Below are positions 1 to 11,485 of a DNA stretch of 64,000 nt, piece after piece. The DNA is from Piliocolobus tephrosceles (taxonomy: Eukaryota > Chordata > Mammalia > Primates > Cercopithecidae): assembly GCF_002776525.5 (NCBI RefSeq), contig NC_045441.1:91473298-91537297 (forward strand). Direction: 5' to 3'. Under the pieces are notes generated by a model. It was not told where the DNA came from. It worked only from the letters and a program-made list of their open reading frames with translations, and did no database searches. A program made the position numbers and the translations under genes. The first letter of the stretch is position 1, and every line of letters begins with the position of its first letter.

Positions 1-744
1 TTTTAGAATGTGTAATCATTTATGTGGTCAATTTGCTGTTGATTCCCTCTTTGCTTCTACCCATATTCCTTAAACCCCTTCTCCATTTATCTGCCAAGGC
101 TGTTCACGAATCATCTTGGTTTTTGGTATTCTAAATGATACTAAGGAGAATTAGACACTGTTTCTGCTCTCAAGCTGTCTGCAATTTTAGTGAAGGTACA
201 ATGTCTGTATTTATCATTCAAATCTGAACTGTAACGTGATAAACATCCAACTAAAACAGAAAACCTTCTTCAGGACCGAAAGAGCATAGGAGGAAAGTGA
301 AAGTCTCCACTCCCATTTCTTATTTACCGAGCTTTTTATTAGAAGTGTTTGCCAAGAGGTAGTAGAAAGCAGGAAACACATGGACTGTGGGACAGGCGGA
401 CCTGAATTTATTGCCTAGGGACGAAAGTAGGGGAAGGCACCTCAAATTTCTGACTGGCTTTCATGTTTGCATGATGGAGGTACTTATATCTTCTTTTTTA
501 GGGCTGTTATGGAGATTGAAAGAAATACACTTCCTCAAATGTCTATTAATAATGCACGCCCTTTAAATCATGTTGCTCCTTCTGGTACTCCTCTGGTCTA
601 AACTTCAATGAGTCCATTGCAGTGGACAAAACTGATCAAGGAAAAATATTTAATTGAAATATATTCCAAGAGCTTTATATCTTAAATTATGTCATATTTG
701 TTGAATAATGAAAATTGTATCTCCTTCTTTAAAGCCGTTAAATG
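1..744. other. Upstream flank, no gene seen
   Basis: This is AT-rich, non-repetitive-looking DNA upstream of SEMA3C. I see no Alu, no L1 and no plausible exon. Possible ancient repeats too decayed to recognise by eye are not excluded. Confidence 0.4.
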
Positions 745-970
745 CCACAAATGATGAGAACATATGGACACATAGAGGGGAACAACAGATGCTGGGGCCT
801 ATAGAGAGTGGAAGACGGTAGGAGGGAGAGGATCAGGAAAAACAACTAACGGAAACTAACCTTAATACTTAGCTGATGAAATAACCTGTACAACAAAACC
901 CCCTAACATGAATTTACCTATATAACAAGCCTGCACATGTACCCCTGAACTAAAAAAGTAAAAAAAAATT
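745..970 (+). mobile_element. L1 3' end, 5'-truncated
   Basis: About 225 bp match the 3' untranslated end of a primate L1. The run 'gaacatatggacaca' is followed by 'agaggggaacaaca', then 'ctgatgaaataacctgtaca', then 'cctgcacatgtacccctgaac' spread over 928-949, and an A-rich tail. It is a short 5'-truncated insertion in the same orientation as SEMA3C but outside the gene. Possible target-site duplications around 'aaagcc' are weak. It is more diverged than the L1 at 33.4 kb. Confidence 0.8.
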
Positions 971-3900
971 TCAAAGCCTCATGACGAAAAATAAATCAAA
1001 TAAACTGAATAAGCGGTTGATTCTTTGCAAATTTCCTACACAGCCCCCTCTCCCTCCTGGAACTCACTGGTAGAGAAGACAGCAGGGTTTCTCATGTGAC
1101 TTTCATTATGAGAATGCATCTGCTAGGATATGAAAGTTCTTTGCACAATTTAATACTCCACTTTCTAGTCAACCATTTAAAGTCCAAGAAGAGGATAACA
1201 ATAGTAAAATTTGAAGATTACATGGAAAGGCCCTTGCCCATTTCAAAGGGCTGTAGATGGGAGTCAATTAGCCATAACTGACAGTCCTGCATTCATTGCT
1301 CCAGCTGGTTATTATTTTTGAGCCTCATTACATGCATCTGACAATCAGAGGCACTTATGCAGGCCTCTCTCATGGCTCTCCTGTGAGAACAGATATGGGA
1401 AGTGGTTTTGTAGTTCCAGGTGTAGAGACAGAGAGCTTGAGATCCAATATGATTCATAAAAGCTGTTGGCTTTCCTCAAGACATGACTGTGGATGTGTGT
1501 GCATATATTCAACTAGCAAACATTATTTATTAAGTAATTGTGGGATTCTCTGCAACCGCAGTTGTATATAGTTAATCTCAAATACATATACTCTGTCTTC
1601 ACTGAGGCTTCACATCAAATACTCCAAGAAGGACACAGAACAAATAGAAAATTTACATTTTGTCCTAGTGATGAAAATGTGAATGATCATAATAACTCTT
1701 TTACAACCTTTGTCATGCACACATGACATTTTTGTACTAAAGAAGTAAATTCACTAAGGGATTCTTACTACTGAAATTCTTTACTATTCTACTTTATACA
1801 TGCAATATTATAATATATAAACATTAGAGGCAATATGCTCTTATTTTGGTTGAGTTGGGAAATATCGCGCTTTATATATTTGATATGTTTAAAGAAATAT
1901 TGAGGACTTAAACTTTGAAGTTTGAAATAGCTTATACACTCACCTCGTTTAAAATTATAAATGTAAAACAGAGTGAACCATGAGACCTTTCTAGCCAAAT
2001 TTCCTCTCCAGAGCAAACCACTGTTGCCAGTTTATTTTGTTTAATGTCAAGAACCCTACAATTTGAGAAGCATAGAGTAGCACATATCAACAGAGAAAAA
2101 ACAGTCAGCAATATAGAGTAGCAATGGATTAAGAATGAAAATAGAGATACACTCATCCTATTGAAAAATTAGAAATGATTTGATAGAGGAAATATTAAAG
2201 CCTATTTGCTGTGCAGGTAGCAACTTCACACACAGATTTCTAGACTAGACCTGTTTGACCGGCTTGGTCTCAGAGCTGCTAATGTAACCCAAGGGGACAT
2301 AAGGCTAATGTAAATAAAGTAGGTAACCATTGGAAGTTCAGACTTTCCAAAGATATAGTTCAGGAAACTTAAAAAGATGGCATATGTAAGTTGAGTAAAG
2401 GAGAAAGAGAGGGAAGTAGAAAAGAGGAGGAAAAAGTTAAGCAAAAAAGATAAGAGGAAGCTATTGAAACTTATTGAAAAATATGAGACATTAAGGCAAT
2501 CATGCTTGAGTTTCTCCTCCTATTCTAATATTTACTATCCATTTGACTTTGGGCAAACTTTCAACGTTCTCTCATGGAAAATTGTAACTTCATTAAGAAA
2601 TGCTATGCAGAGATAATAAGCAAGGTACCTGGCAAATACACTATCTATTTTCTATTACAAACATCAGTTATGACTAAATAATAAGACAATTTTTAACCTC
2701 TGAAGGATTAATATTCTCTGGTTAGGGTAGAGTTTATTTACATGACTCATCTGTATCATAGGCAAAAATCTGTTTTCTTTAAATTTGAAATAAGATAATG
2801 TATAGCTGCAGAAACTCCTGAAGAAAAGTATGTAACTCAAAATCGGTGCTAGAGTTTTAAGTTAAATAGCATTCCTCAGGACCATCAAAAACACAAAATA
2901 TTAAAAATATGCCCACTACACCTTGGCAGGCAGAGACACTTCAGTGTGTAAGATACTGCACCACTTCTAAAACATCTTAATAAAAGTGATCCTAAGTATT
3001 TTAGTTTGGCTGTTTGTCTAAAACATTTTGCTGGGTGCAAACATTGTAATTAGTGCTCTCTAAATTTAGTTGTGCCATTACTCCTGTAGATCCATTTAGT
3101 GTCCCCCTTACCAAAAACAGCGTTCTCAATTAGTTGTTGTTTTCCGCTTGTAAGGACAGTCAAAGCTGACGTCTTAAAAAAGTGGCAGTGCCCAGCAATG
3201 TTTCTTAGGCACGTCTTTTTTCGTCAAGGTGTTTTAAGCAGTGTGGGGAAATGTGGGCAGAGACTAATCTTAGGGGCTTCTATCATCACTGTTAAAATTC
3301 CATTCTGTGGCCTAAGTCTCTGGCCAGCATGAGCACTGTGTCCTTGCGCTTGAATCTATCTTGGCTAAAGCCTATCAGTATTTTTATGATTCATTTTGAG
3401 GTGTGGCCAACTGTAAACGTCTCAGAGCTAAGCAAATACCATTAAATCCCAGGAGCACATTGAAAAGAGGTTCATTTGGGCAACATTGAGGGAATTTCGG
3501 CACAAATTTCATGGACTGTGATTTAAATCTAAGCTATTTGTCAAGGCCTCCAAGCCCCTGAATGTGTAACAGATTGAGCTAATTCATTGGTGTTTGTAAA
3601 TTGAGTTTGGAATTAAGCTCCTTTGTAAACACACCATATGTGATGCATTTCATCTTGCAACTCTTTATCGTGGTCTTCTCAAACTTAAAATGTATAAACA
3701 AATTCCATCTTACGTGAATGTGTTGATCAATTTCTAGCAGCTCATTTCTAAATTAATAATTTCATAATGTAATCCCCACGCTCATCTAATGATTTATTCT
3801 TCTCCCTGCTTAATATATAAATGCTGAATGAGCTATCACTAGGAGGATAATAGTGCAGAGCATATAACCTGGATCTTACTGAGTTTCAGAAGTATTTCAG

Positions 3901-4855
3901 AGAAGCACGCATAGTGCTTATTCACATTGACATCCGGATTTTAATACTGTAAGTTTTTTGGGGGTTAAATTCCTTATTACAAATTTATGTCAAGGATCTT
4001 CCCACACATCATCACAAAAAAATAATTTTAACTGCTACTACACTAAGTTTTTGAAGTTTGGAGATAATATTGGCCCCGGAATAGTATTTTTGAACTCTTA
4101 AATTTGCATTATTTGACTTGATTCCTTCGTTTCTGGACTATGCAGCATGAGTCTGAGACACATTTGTGTTTACTGAACACAAGAGGTGGGCCCTAGACAC
4201 ATAAAAGACGCGTCTCACGTCTTCCGCCTACCTGGGATTTCATTCGACTTTCCCACCGAGCAATGATTTTGCACCCCCAGAGGTGTTTTCTATGATACAG
4301 TTTATAAGAATTTAATGATTCTGTTTCATTATGTGAAGAAAATTGTCAGGTATAAGGTGGAGAAATTACACTCCACGTTCCTTCTGTAGAGTGACATCTG
4401 CTGGGCTGTGGGCCACAGTGATTTTAAGCAAGTACCTGCTTGTTTTATGGGGATCAAAGCTCATTTCTTCCGATGTTTAAACATCTAGTTTATTGTGGTC
4501 CGGAGAAGTAATTTTCACTTAAACATCAAAGTCTGTTCCAGAGTTTAACGAGTGTACCTGAAAGTAATGCTGGAAATATACCTCTGATATATTTCTGTAG
4601 ATGTGTGGTTATGGCAATCTGTTGACATAGAACAGCCTCTCAACATAGAATTGTGAAATAATTTCTTCGTGTAATTATGTTTGGGAGTATGGTGGGGGGA
4701 AACGTACTGGGTATGAGTCAATGTGGAGGGGTCAGCAGAATTACTGCCTTCAGGGCATTAAGGAAACTCAATAGGAAACAATACCCATTAAAAGGATACA
4801 CTTGTGCAACAAGATGGTCGTTTATCTTGACCTGTTTCAGAAAATACTCGGCAGA
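971..4855. other. Upstream flank, about 3.9 kb without recognised repeats
   Basis: No Alu or young L1 is present. The part from about 3000 to 4800 has little simple sequence and several homeodomain-type TAAT cores (for example 'aaattaataatttc' near 3750), which would suit distal promoter or enhancer DNA. That reading is inference from repeat absence and position only. The short open frames here (for example 1096-1281 and 3099-3332) show no protein family I know. Confidence 0.35.
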
Positions 4856-5171
4856 GGCCAGGCACGGTGGCTCACGCCTGTAATCCCAGCACTCTGGGAG
4901 GCCCAGGCGGGTGGATCACTAGGTCAAGAGATCCAGACCATCCTGGCCAACATGGTGAAACCCCGTCTCTACTAAAAATACAAAAATTAGCTGGGCGTGG
5001 TGGTGGGAGCCTGTAGTCCCAGCTATTTGGGAGGCTGAGGCAGGAGAATCGCTTGAACCCGGGGAGGCGGAGGTTACAGTGAGCCGTGATCACGCCACTG
5101 CACTCCAGCCTGGTGACAGAGCGAGACTTCGTCTCTAAAAAAACAAAACAAAACAAAAAAAACAAAAAAAC
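4856..5171 (+). mobile_element. AluS-type element next to the SEMA3C promoter
   Basis: This is a full-length Alu starting 'ggccaggcacggtggctcac', with both arms and a tail of A runs broken by C (5138-5171). The body is diverged at several CpG sites and looks like the AluS age class. It ends less than 200 bp upstream of the CpG island, so it is part of the proximal upstream region of SEMA3C. The open frames read across it on the minus strand are Alu translations, not genes. Confidence 0.93.
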
Positions 5172-5558
5172 ACGCAGCAGAATACGAACAAAACTCACGT
5201 CCTTTTAAAAACGCATCTCTTTGCCTTAAAAGGCTGCAGAGATCCTTCCTTGGCAAAAGTAAAAAAAATAAAAAACCGCAACTGCTTTGCACTTTGGTAT
5301 TTACGGCCAGGCAAAGCCTGTGTGAGTCTTCCAAGAGCCGCCGGCAACAAAAAGCTTAGAGCGCACCCTGTAAGTTGCTCACTCCGCCGCGGACTGCGAA
5401 AGGAGCAGAGTTTCGGGGCTAGGGCACAGCCTGCGGCCGCGCATTCTTGCGTCTGGCTAGCCGCCGGCTCTAAGGGTCGGCCCCGCCCGGCCCGCCCCCG
5501 CGGCTCCTTGCCACGCTCTCGCGGGCGCGCTCGGGGTGGGGCCTTGCGGCCGGCGGAG

Positions 5559-5642
5559 ATGCGGCCGGGGCTGCGCGGCGGTGATGCGAGCCTGCTGGGC
5601 GGCGCGCCGGGGCAGCTGGAGCCGCGCGCCGCGGCGCTGTAA
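5559..5642 (+). other. Upstream ORF 1 in the SEMA3C leader, 27 codons
   Basis: An ATG at 5559 opens a 27-codon frame ending in TAA at 5642, if transcription starts upstream of it. Its context has G at -3 and C at +4, so it is moderate. The peptide is Gly/Ala/Arg-rich because of the CpG island. I recognise no family. Its likely role, if any, is to reduce initiation at the main start codon. Confidence 0.5.
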
Positions 5643-5709
5643 TCGGACACCGAGAGCGCTTGCCCCCGGCGTCCGGCCACTTTCCATTCACTCCGAGGTG
5701 CTTGATTGA
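5584..5709 (+). other. Upstream ORF 2 in the SEMA3C leader, 41 codons
   Basis: An ATG at 5584 lies in a different frame from upstream ORF 1 and overlaps it. The frame runs 41 codons to TGA at 5707-5709. The context is moderate (G at -3, C at +4). Because the two frames overlap, ribosomes that use one cannot immediately reuse the other. No known peptide family is recognised. Confidence 0.5.
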
Positions 5710-5880
5710 GCGACGCGGAGAAGAGATCCGGGTGCCGCGGCACTGCAGCGCTGAGATTCCTTTACAAAGAAACTCAGAGGACCGGGAAGAAAGAATTTCA
5801 CCTTTGGGACGTGCTAGAAAATAAGGTCGTCTGGGAAAAGGACTGGAGACACAAGCGGATCCAACCCCGGTAGCAAATTG

Positions 5881-5898
5881 ATGACTTTTCCGTGCTGA
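5881..5898 (+). other. Upstream ORF 3 in the SEMA3C leader, 5 codons
   Basis: A third leader ATG at 5881 is followed by four codons and TGA, ending 15 bases before the exon 1 donor. Its context is weak (T at -3). In the spliced message it ends about 53 bases before the main start codon, so scanning ribosomes could reinitiate there only inefficiently. Confidence 0.5.
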
Positions 5899-5913
5899 TT
5901 TCTTCCAACCTCG

Positions 5914-7929
5914 GTAAGCTAAATTGGTCGTTTTCCGCGTTACAAATTTAGCAAAGTATAACTTTTTTGGCCTGTATATTGACTTTTCATACATTGGTGT
6001 GCTCAAGCCTGGACATTTTCTTAAGAGCACACACGGTTTGTCAGGGAAGCTTTCCCCTTGCTGAGAGTCCAGCTCGAGTTGTTTCTTTAGGCGGTGACAC
6101 CTGCAGAGAGTTTCAAGTTGAGTATTACAGCGCCTTCCAAGGCAAAATTGCTCCAGAGGATATAAGATAATTCTTTTCTTATGTGTTGCTAGTTTGCGAT
6201 CAGCAGAAGTGAAAACACCAAGAGGAACGTCTGTGAGTTAAAGGGAAGAACTTGTAAGATACTGTTGGGGAGGCGGGGGCATATTTAAGACACTTGGCTT
6301 TCGGTCTCTCACTCCTCATCACTAGGTAGGATGTAAATCAAATTGCCCTGTAGACTATCTTCGTTTCACCTGCCATTGTGTCTCCAGTATTCTTTGCAAT
6401 TGGTTGTGTATGTACCTTTGGGAGAAACATACAAGGTAAGATACTAATATGCAAAAAAAAAAAAAGTTTTAAATAATATCAGCTTGCTCAGTAAACATAA
6501 CAAAGGTTAGGCATATTAATAGCTTTTTTCTTTTGGCTTTAACTATAAAGTCAACAGAACCAAGGGGCAAATTACTAAGGGAAAGTCACCCATAAAATCA
6601 GTTTTCTTCTAAGTTAATTTAGGGATGACAGGGTGAAGAGGTTGTGGAAGCAGGAAGAAACTGTTTCTTTTGAAAATTACCAACACAAACATCTCTAGAG
6701 TTTCCTCCATCTGTGTGGTAAAAGAAGCGTACAATTTCATTTCTAACTCTTTTATGCACCACCTAGGAAATCTACTTACAATTTTTCTTTAAAATTGCGT
6801 ATTCCGTTTAATTCTTCCTTGGATTCTGTATTAATGAAGCTGTCTTTTTCAGTTGTTAGTGGCTTTTACAAAGAAATTAATAATTTTGACTATGAAATTT
6901 TAATTTGAAAGCCAAATAATGAAGATCAGCATTGTTGTAACCTGTAAAAATAAATTTCTTTATTGGACTGTTGGGTCATTTTATTGTATAATTATGGTAG
7001 AAGCAAAATGATTGTGTTTCTTTGATGCGCCTGAGTTTATTTTACATGATGTAGCCACTAGAACTCCTGTAGGTTTATGGTAACACATTATCTGGTGGCC
7101 TTGGGATTTGGATATTAGTTAATAGCATGTACCAATTTTATATATATAGTTTCAAGCAGTGACATCTGTCTCTTTGATTTATCTTTGGGAATTTTGACAG
7201 CCCACTTTCTGGTGGATTTATTTAAAATATGCATTGGTGGATACATGGCTCACTGGATTGCTCACTGCTAGGTCACTGGTTTGAATTTAGCACAAGTCCT
7301 AAATGTCGGATAAATGTTACCTTATCTGCATCATTTAACAACTGCTTGTTGGTCATCTGGATAAAATGGCAGATAACTGATTCCAGTGACTTTAGTGATC
7401 AAGGATTGAGGACACATAGATTTATGTAAGGAAACACCATTTCAGAGACAATTACTCCAAAAGAGCTAATGACTATAGAAGTGAGTAGGTACACAGGAAT
7501 GCTCATATGAGATTTTGCTACTGCTATTACATTAGTTGGGGAAAGAGTTCTCATCCAGTCATAGTCTATTAGCACAATGCTATTCAAGTCTTTTTAATGT
7601 AATGGATTTCTAGAGAGAAGATCCGTTAAAATATTGGGCTTTCCTTTGGGTATCAGTGTTTTTCCTCGCTGCTTTGTTCTGTTTTGATGGTAGCATCAAT
7701 TTACTGGAAGATGAAAGTTTCTCTTGTTGGAAAGACTTCCCCACACAAATGAATGAAATCCACATTTTCACGTCTCAGAAGCAAAGACAGAGCACCTCCT
7801 ACTGTTCGCATTACTGTAAAAGTTCAGATGGTTCTTTTGTGAATAGGGTGTTTTGTCTAGATTGCTGGTTTTTTTCTACTCCTAAAATGTGAAATGAGAT
7901 ATAACAAACCTGTTCTCTCTCTCTTAAAG
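5914..7929 (+). other. SEMA3C: SEMA3C intron 1, 2016 bp
   Basis: The intron begins 'gtaagc' at 5914 and ends with a pyrimidine tract 'ctgttctctctctcttaaag' at 7910-7929. I see no interspersed element I recognise, in contrast to intron 2. First-intron sequence next to a CpG island often holds regulatory elements, but none can be assigned by eye. The open frames inside it (7229-7429, 7656-7892 and others) have no recognisable family. Confidence 0.7.
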
Positions 7930-8070
7930 GTATTTTCCCTTGGATATTAACTTGCATATCTGAAGAAATGGCATTCCGGAAAATTTGCGTGTTGGTTGGA
8001 GTATTTATTTGTTCTATCTGTGTGAAAGGATCTTCCCAGCCCCAAGCAAGAGTTTATTTAACATTTGATG
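7930..8070 (+). other. SEMA3C: SEMA3C exon 2 (38 untranslated bases plus first coding segment)
   Basis: The exon is bounded by acceptor 'cttaaag|g' at 7929/7930 and donor 'gatg|gtaaga' at 8070/8071. The first 38 bases are untranslated and contain no ATG before the main one. The donor falls after the first base of a codon (phase 1), which fits a following codon beginning with G, as expected for the glutamate I recall next in the family protein. Confidence 0.9.
7968..8070 (+). CDS. SEMA3C: Semaphorin 3C, N-terminal coding exon (partial)
   Basis: SEMA3C is a secreted class 3 semaphorin. It signals through neuropilin-plexin receptors and guides axons, neural crest and endothelial cells, notably in cardiac outflow-tract development. 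Only 34 codons plus one base are in this window. The peptide begins MAFRKICVLVGVFIC, continues through ICVKG, and ends RVYLTFD. Residues 1-20 form a signal peptide: a basic residue pair at 4-5, a hydrophobic core, and small or polar residues near the expected cleavage at about 20/21. The rest is the start of the mature chain before the Sema domain. The start codon has a strong context (G at -3, G at +4). Reading past the donor gives only intronic codons to a stop at 8156, so that frame is not the real end. The Sema, PSI, Ig and basic C-terminal parts must lie downstream of 64000. Lysine at position 5 differs from the threonine I remember for human. Identity rests on close recall of the N-terminus and is quite secure. 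Confidence 0.93.
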
Positions 8071-8958
8071 GTAAGAGAGTTGATAAACACTCGGGGAAAA
8101 ATGTTATTTTAAGTTTTATTTTCTTCCTTATCCAGATTCAAAACTTAAGAGTATAAAATATTACTGGATATTAATTTCAAAAATATTTTGGGCTGCTTTT
8201 TGGAGGACAGTAGCTATTTTAAGTGATTCGTTAATAGACAAAAACCCTCTGTTGGATCTGAGGCAATATTTATGAAAATGCTTATAGTAGATGTTGCTTT
8301 TTATAAAATAATTCTTCTGTGCTTGTCTGTGTACTCATGGGGGAGATGGGCACAAGCTCAAAGCCTAGCATCTTTGATCTTACTATTCACCTGGTAATGT
8401 TAAGACATTGCCCCTTTGTGCTAATCCTCAGCGGCAGAAAGAGCTATGCCCGTTCAATTACTAAAAAATTCTCCCAATTAATTTTTTGGGCATCCGTCTC
8501 AAAACTGGTTACTCCGTGTGTTGTTCTAATGGTGTTCCTTCTTTTTCCACAAGGATTTCCTGAGATTGGCATAGTCCCCTAATTAATTGAAAAGGACCTA
8601 AAAGAATAATTGGAAATATGCTTTTGATTGTTGTTGTATACAAATGTCCTCAGAAGCTTAGGGAAATGGGTGTGATTTCAGATTTTCACATACATAAAAG
8701 GTGCAAGGTCTTCTGCGGGAATGGTTTGCATGAGCTTTAATGTATGTAGTTCAAAGGACTTACAGATGAATGAATTTGGTTAGTTGAGTAACCCATACTA
8801 ATTGGACAGATGGAGCAAGACATGGATGAGGAACACCATCCTGCCAATCAAGGTCATTTATAATTTTATTACTTCTTTCAACTGTGCATAAACTTTAGTG
8901 TCATTTCAAATATTTTTCTTTCATTTGATAAACAATATACTCTCAGACCTTCCTATAG

Positions 8959-9287
<329 letters not shown>

Positions 9288-11344
9288 TCAAATTTCAAAT
9301 AGCAGAATGACTGACACCAGTCAAATGGCTGTCTTTTTTTTTCTTTTTAAGTCACCAGTGCTTTCCCCACAGTTGTCATAAGCACCAAAGGAGCCATATT
9401 TGGGACTTAGAGTGTGTGAGCTTCTAATTGCTTCCTTAGCCTCCATGCCAGGCATTTCCCCTTAAAACCCATAGCCATGCAGTTAAGTTGTGAAGAATGG
9501 AAAGACAGACCCTTTGAAGTATCCTCTTTAGCCCCTTAATTACTAAAGCATCTTATGTACTACCCACATTTTTTCTCCCAAATTGAGAACTATGAAATAC
9601 CTTTTCAAATAAAAGAGAAGGGGAATTAAGAAGTAGTGCAATTTCCCCTCTATTTTCTATGTTTTTCCTAGTATATGTAGAGATGGAGTGATCTAATGGA
9701 GGTCTCTGCCTGCTCTTTTTTCCATTACATGAAAATTAATCCAAACTAATGTAAATATTAACAAAAAGGATGTCACTAGAGATAATGAACCAATTCTGTA
9801 TTTGAAAAGGCAATTAGAATTCATATTTTACAGAAGGAAATTACATAGTATAATCTTTGAGAACCAAACTTCAGAACTACGTAAGACAGTGACAGCTCTG
9901 CTATACAGTGACTAGAAGTAATGATGGGATTTAAAAAAATATATGCCTAATATTTTTAATGCTCTCAAACTCAAAACAGATTCTTGCAGAATAAGACTTG
10001 CCTTAACTTGAAACTTATGTAGAATATGACATGATGAATTATTGATCTCCAAGTTCTATAATTCCTGATATTTTGTTCTTCTCAAGTGTATTACTGGTAC
10101 TCTTAGGGAGTGAGAGAAAAACAGAGCAAATAATAAGAGAGAGAAAATCACTTATTTTGAATACTGTTTAAAAGAGATGTATCAACAGTGAAAATACATC
10201 TAATAAAATTCCACAATTTCTAGCTCAATAATATTAAACATTCCTACAATGAACTACATAGGCAAGGTATATGAAAAATATCAGGCAAAAACAGTTGTCA
10301 AAATGTGCAAATTTTAAACCTTGGTACAATACAGTTTTCTTAGGAGATTTCACAGTGTACCTGCTTGACATGCTTCTTCCAAATTTATTATTATTTCAAG
10401 TTTCTTGTTAGTCAAATGATGACTCATCTGAGTATTGTACCAAGTAGGTTTTTAAGTTTCCTCCAAAGCAGTTTATTCTCAACATCAAAATATAGAGCTT
10501 TGTTTGAGGTTAACGTATTTAAGAATGTATATTTAAATACTTATGACATATACTTTTACTTCGTATTTCTAAATTTCTATTACTGTTTTCCAATAAATCA
10601 GCAACTGAACAGTGTTTTGCGGAAATTCAGATAGTTTCAAGTTGTATCAGACGGAGGTCATTTGCATTACTTGTTTTATATCTCTATGTACCTTTAGATT
10701 CTCTCGTAATTAGTAATTACTTTACCTACTGGCTCTTTTGTCTTGAATTCTCCATCACTATAACTTGGTCCTCTGCCTGTCTCTCTCTAGATGGAACTTG
10801 AGAAGAAACCACTCACTCTTGTGTTACTTCAGGTGCAATAAGCATCATAGTCAATTTTAAGGTGTGTAGAACAATGAGTCTCTTCTCCCATTCATGTTCC
10901 ATCCCTCTTTCTTGTGGTGAAATAATGGAGTGATAACATTTGTAAAACAGTGATTTACAGATTTGCCTTCCCTGTTGATCTAGGGCAAGGTCAACCAGAT
11001 GGTCAGCAGTCCTGTGGGAGAGTGTACTTCAGATGTTATTAATTAGTTACATTTGTGCTACTTAAATCTTCTGTGTTGAGACCTGTGACTTCTAATAGAT
11101 ATTTTCTTTTGTAATTTGTCTAACTCTTATTTTATGCCAAATAACTTTGCAAATGAATATGAGGTTCACACAAATGCTTTAGTATAAGTTTTTCCTTAGT
11201 TAATATTGGCCAATCTTCCAGCCCATGGCTGATTTTCACATTTGCGTATGCATGACAGTGGTTTAAAAACAGAAAACTGACGGTGAGTTTTGAATTGGAA
11301 ATAGGTATTTTATGAGTAAGCACTAGACTTGCATAGGATTACCT
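9288..11344. other. Intronic stretch, nothing recognised
   Basis: About 2 kb of AT-rich DNA without Alu or young L1. The frame at 10365-10634 is AT-driven and matches no family I know. Confidence 0.4.
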
Positions 11345-11355
11345 GTTTCTTTCTC

Positions 11356-11411
<56 letters not shown>

Positions 11412-11421
11412 TTTCTTTCTT

Positions 11422-11452
<31 letters not shown>

Positions 11453-11485
11453 CTCTTTCTCTCTCTCTCTTTCTCTTTTTTTTTT
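11345..11485 (+). repeat. Polypyrimidine microsatellite (CTTT)n/(CT)n
   Basis: About 140 bases of almost pure pyrimidine: perfect CTTT units near 11360-11410, then mixed CT and CTTT units, then the T tract of the adjoining Alu. It most likely grew from the poly-A tail of that Alu. Highly charged frames on the minus strand (11310-11555, 11339-11524) are translations of this repeat. Confidence 0.95.

Larger units (their letters stand above)
5330..5770 (+). promoter_or_regulatory. SEMA3C: CpG-island promoter of SEMA3C
   Basis: This is the only CpG-dense block in the window, rising abruptly from AT-rich flanks. It contains a NotI-type octamer (gcggccgc, 5433-5440), tandem GC boxes (ccccgccc at 5481-5488 and cccgccccc at 5491-5499) and many CG dinucleotides through 5640. 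I see no well-placed TATA box, so dispersed initiation typical of CpG-island promoters is expected. It lies just upstream of the exon 1 donor, so it should drive SEMA3C transcription on the plus strand. The exact start site cannot be read from the sequence. Open frames through this block on both strands (for example 5195-5743 and 5470-6030 on minus) are likely by-products of GC-rich composition. Confidence 0.85.
5400..5913 (+). other. SEMA3C: SEMA3C exon 1, 5' untranslated (start approximate)
   Basis: The non-coding first exon is inferred from three things: the CpG island, a good splice donor 'tcg|gtaagc' at 5913/5914, and a matching acceptor upstream of the recognised coding exon at 7930. 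Joining the two gives 'ccaacctcg' followed by 'gtattttccc', and a leader that reaches the SEMA3C start codon. The 3' end at 5913 is well supported. The 5' end is approximate and depends on where transcription starts within the island. The leader contains three upstream ATG codons, annotated separately. Alternative first exons cannot be excluded. Confidence 0.7.

Noticed and set aside
4872..5198. 108-codon minus frame
   Set aside because: It translates an Alu. The same peptide pattern recurs at nearly every Alu in the window (for example 12039-12377, 21339-21815, 26313-26714, 52408-52605).
5250..5642. 130-codon plus-strand frame through the CpG island
   Set aside because: It starts at a TTG codon. 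Only its last 27 codons begin with an ATG (the upstream ORF at 5559). It is not a separate gene.
5195..6030. Long minus-strand frames (182 and 186 codons) over the promoter
   Set aside because: They cross the CpG island, where stop codons are rare. They have no recognisable domain and the composition explains them. A divergent non-coding transcript is possible but not shown.
7968..8156. SEMA3C frame read through the exon 2 donor as a 62-residue protein
   Set aside because: The donor gtaaga at 8071 is strong and the residues after it match no semaphorin, so the frame beyond 8070 is intronic.
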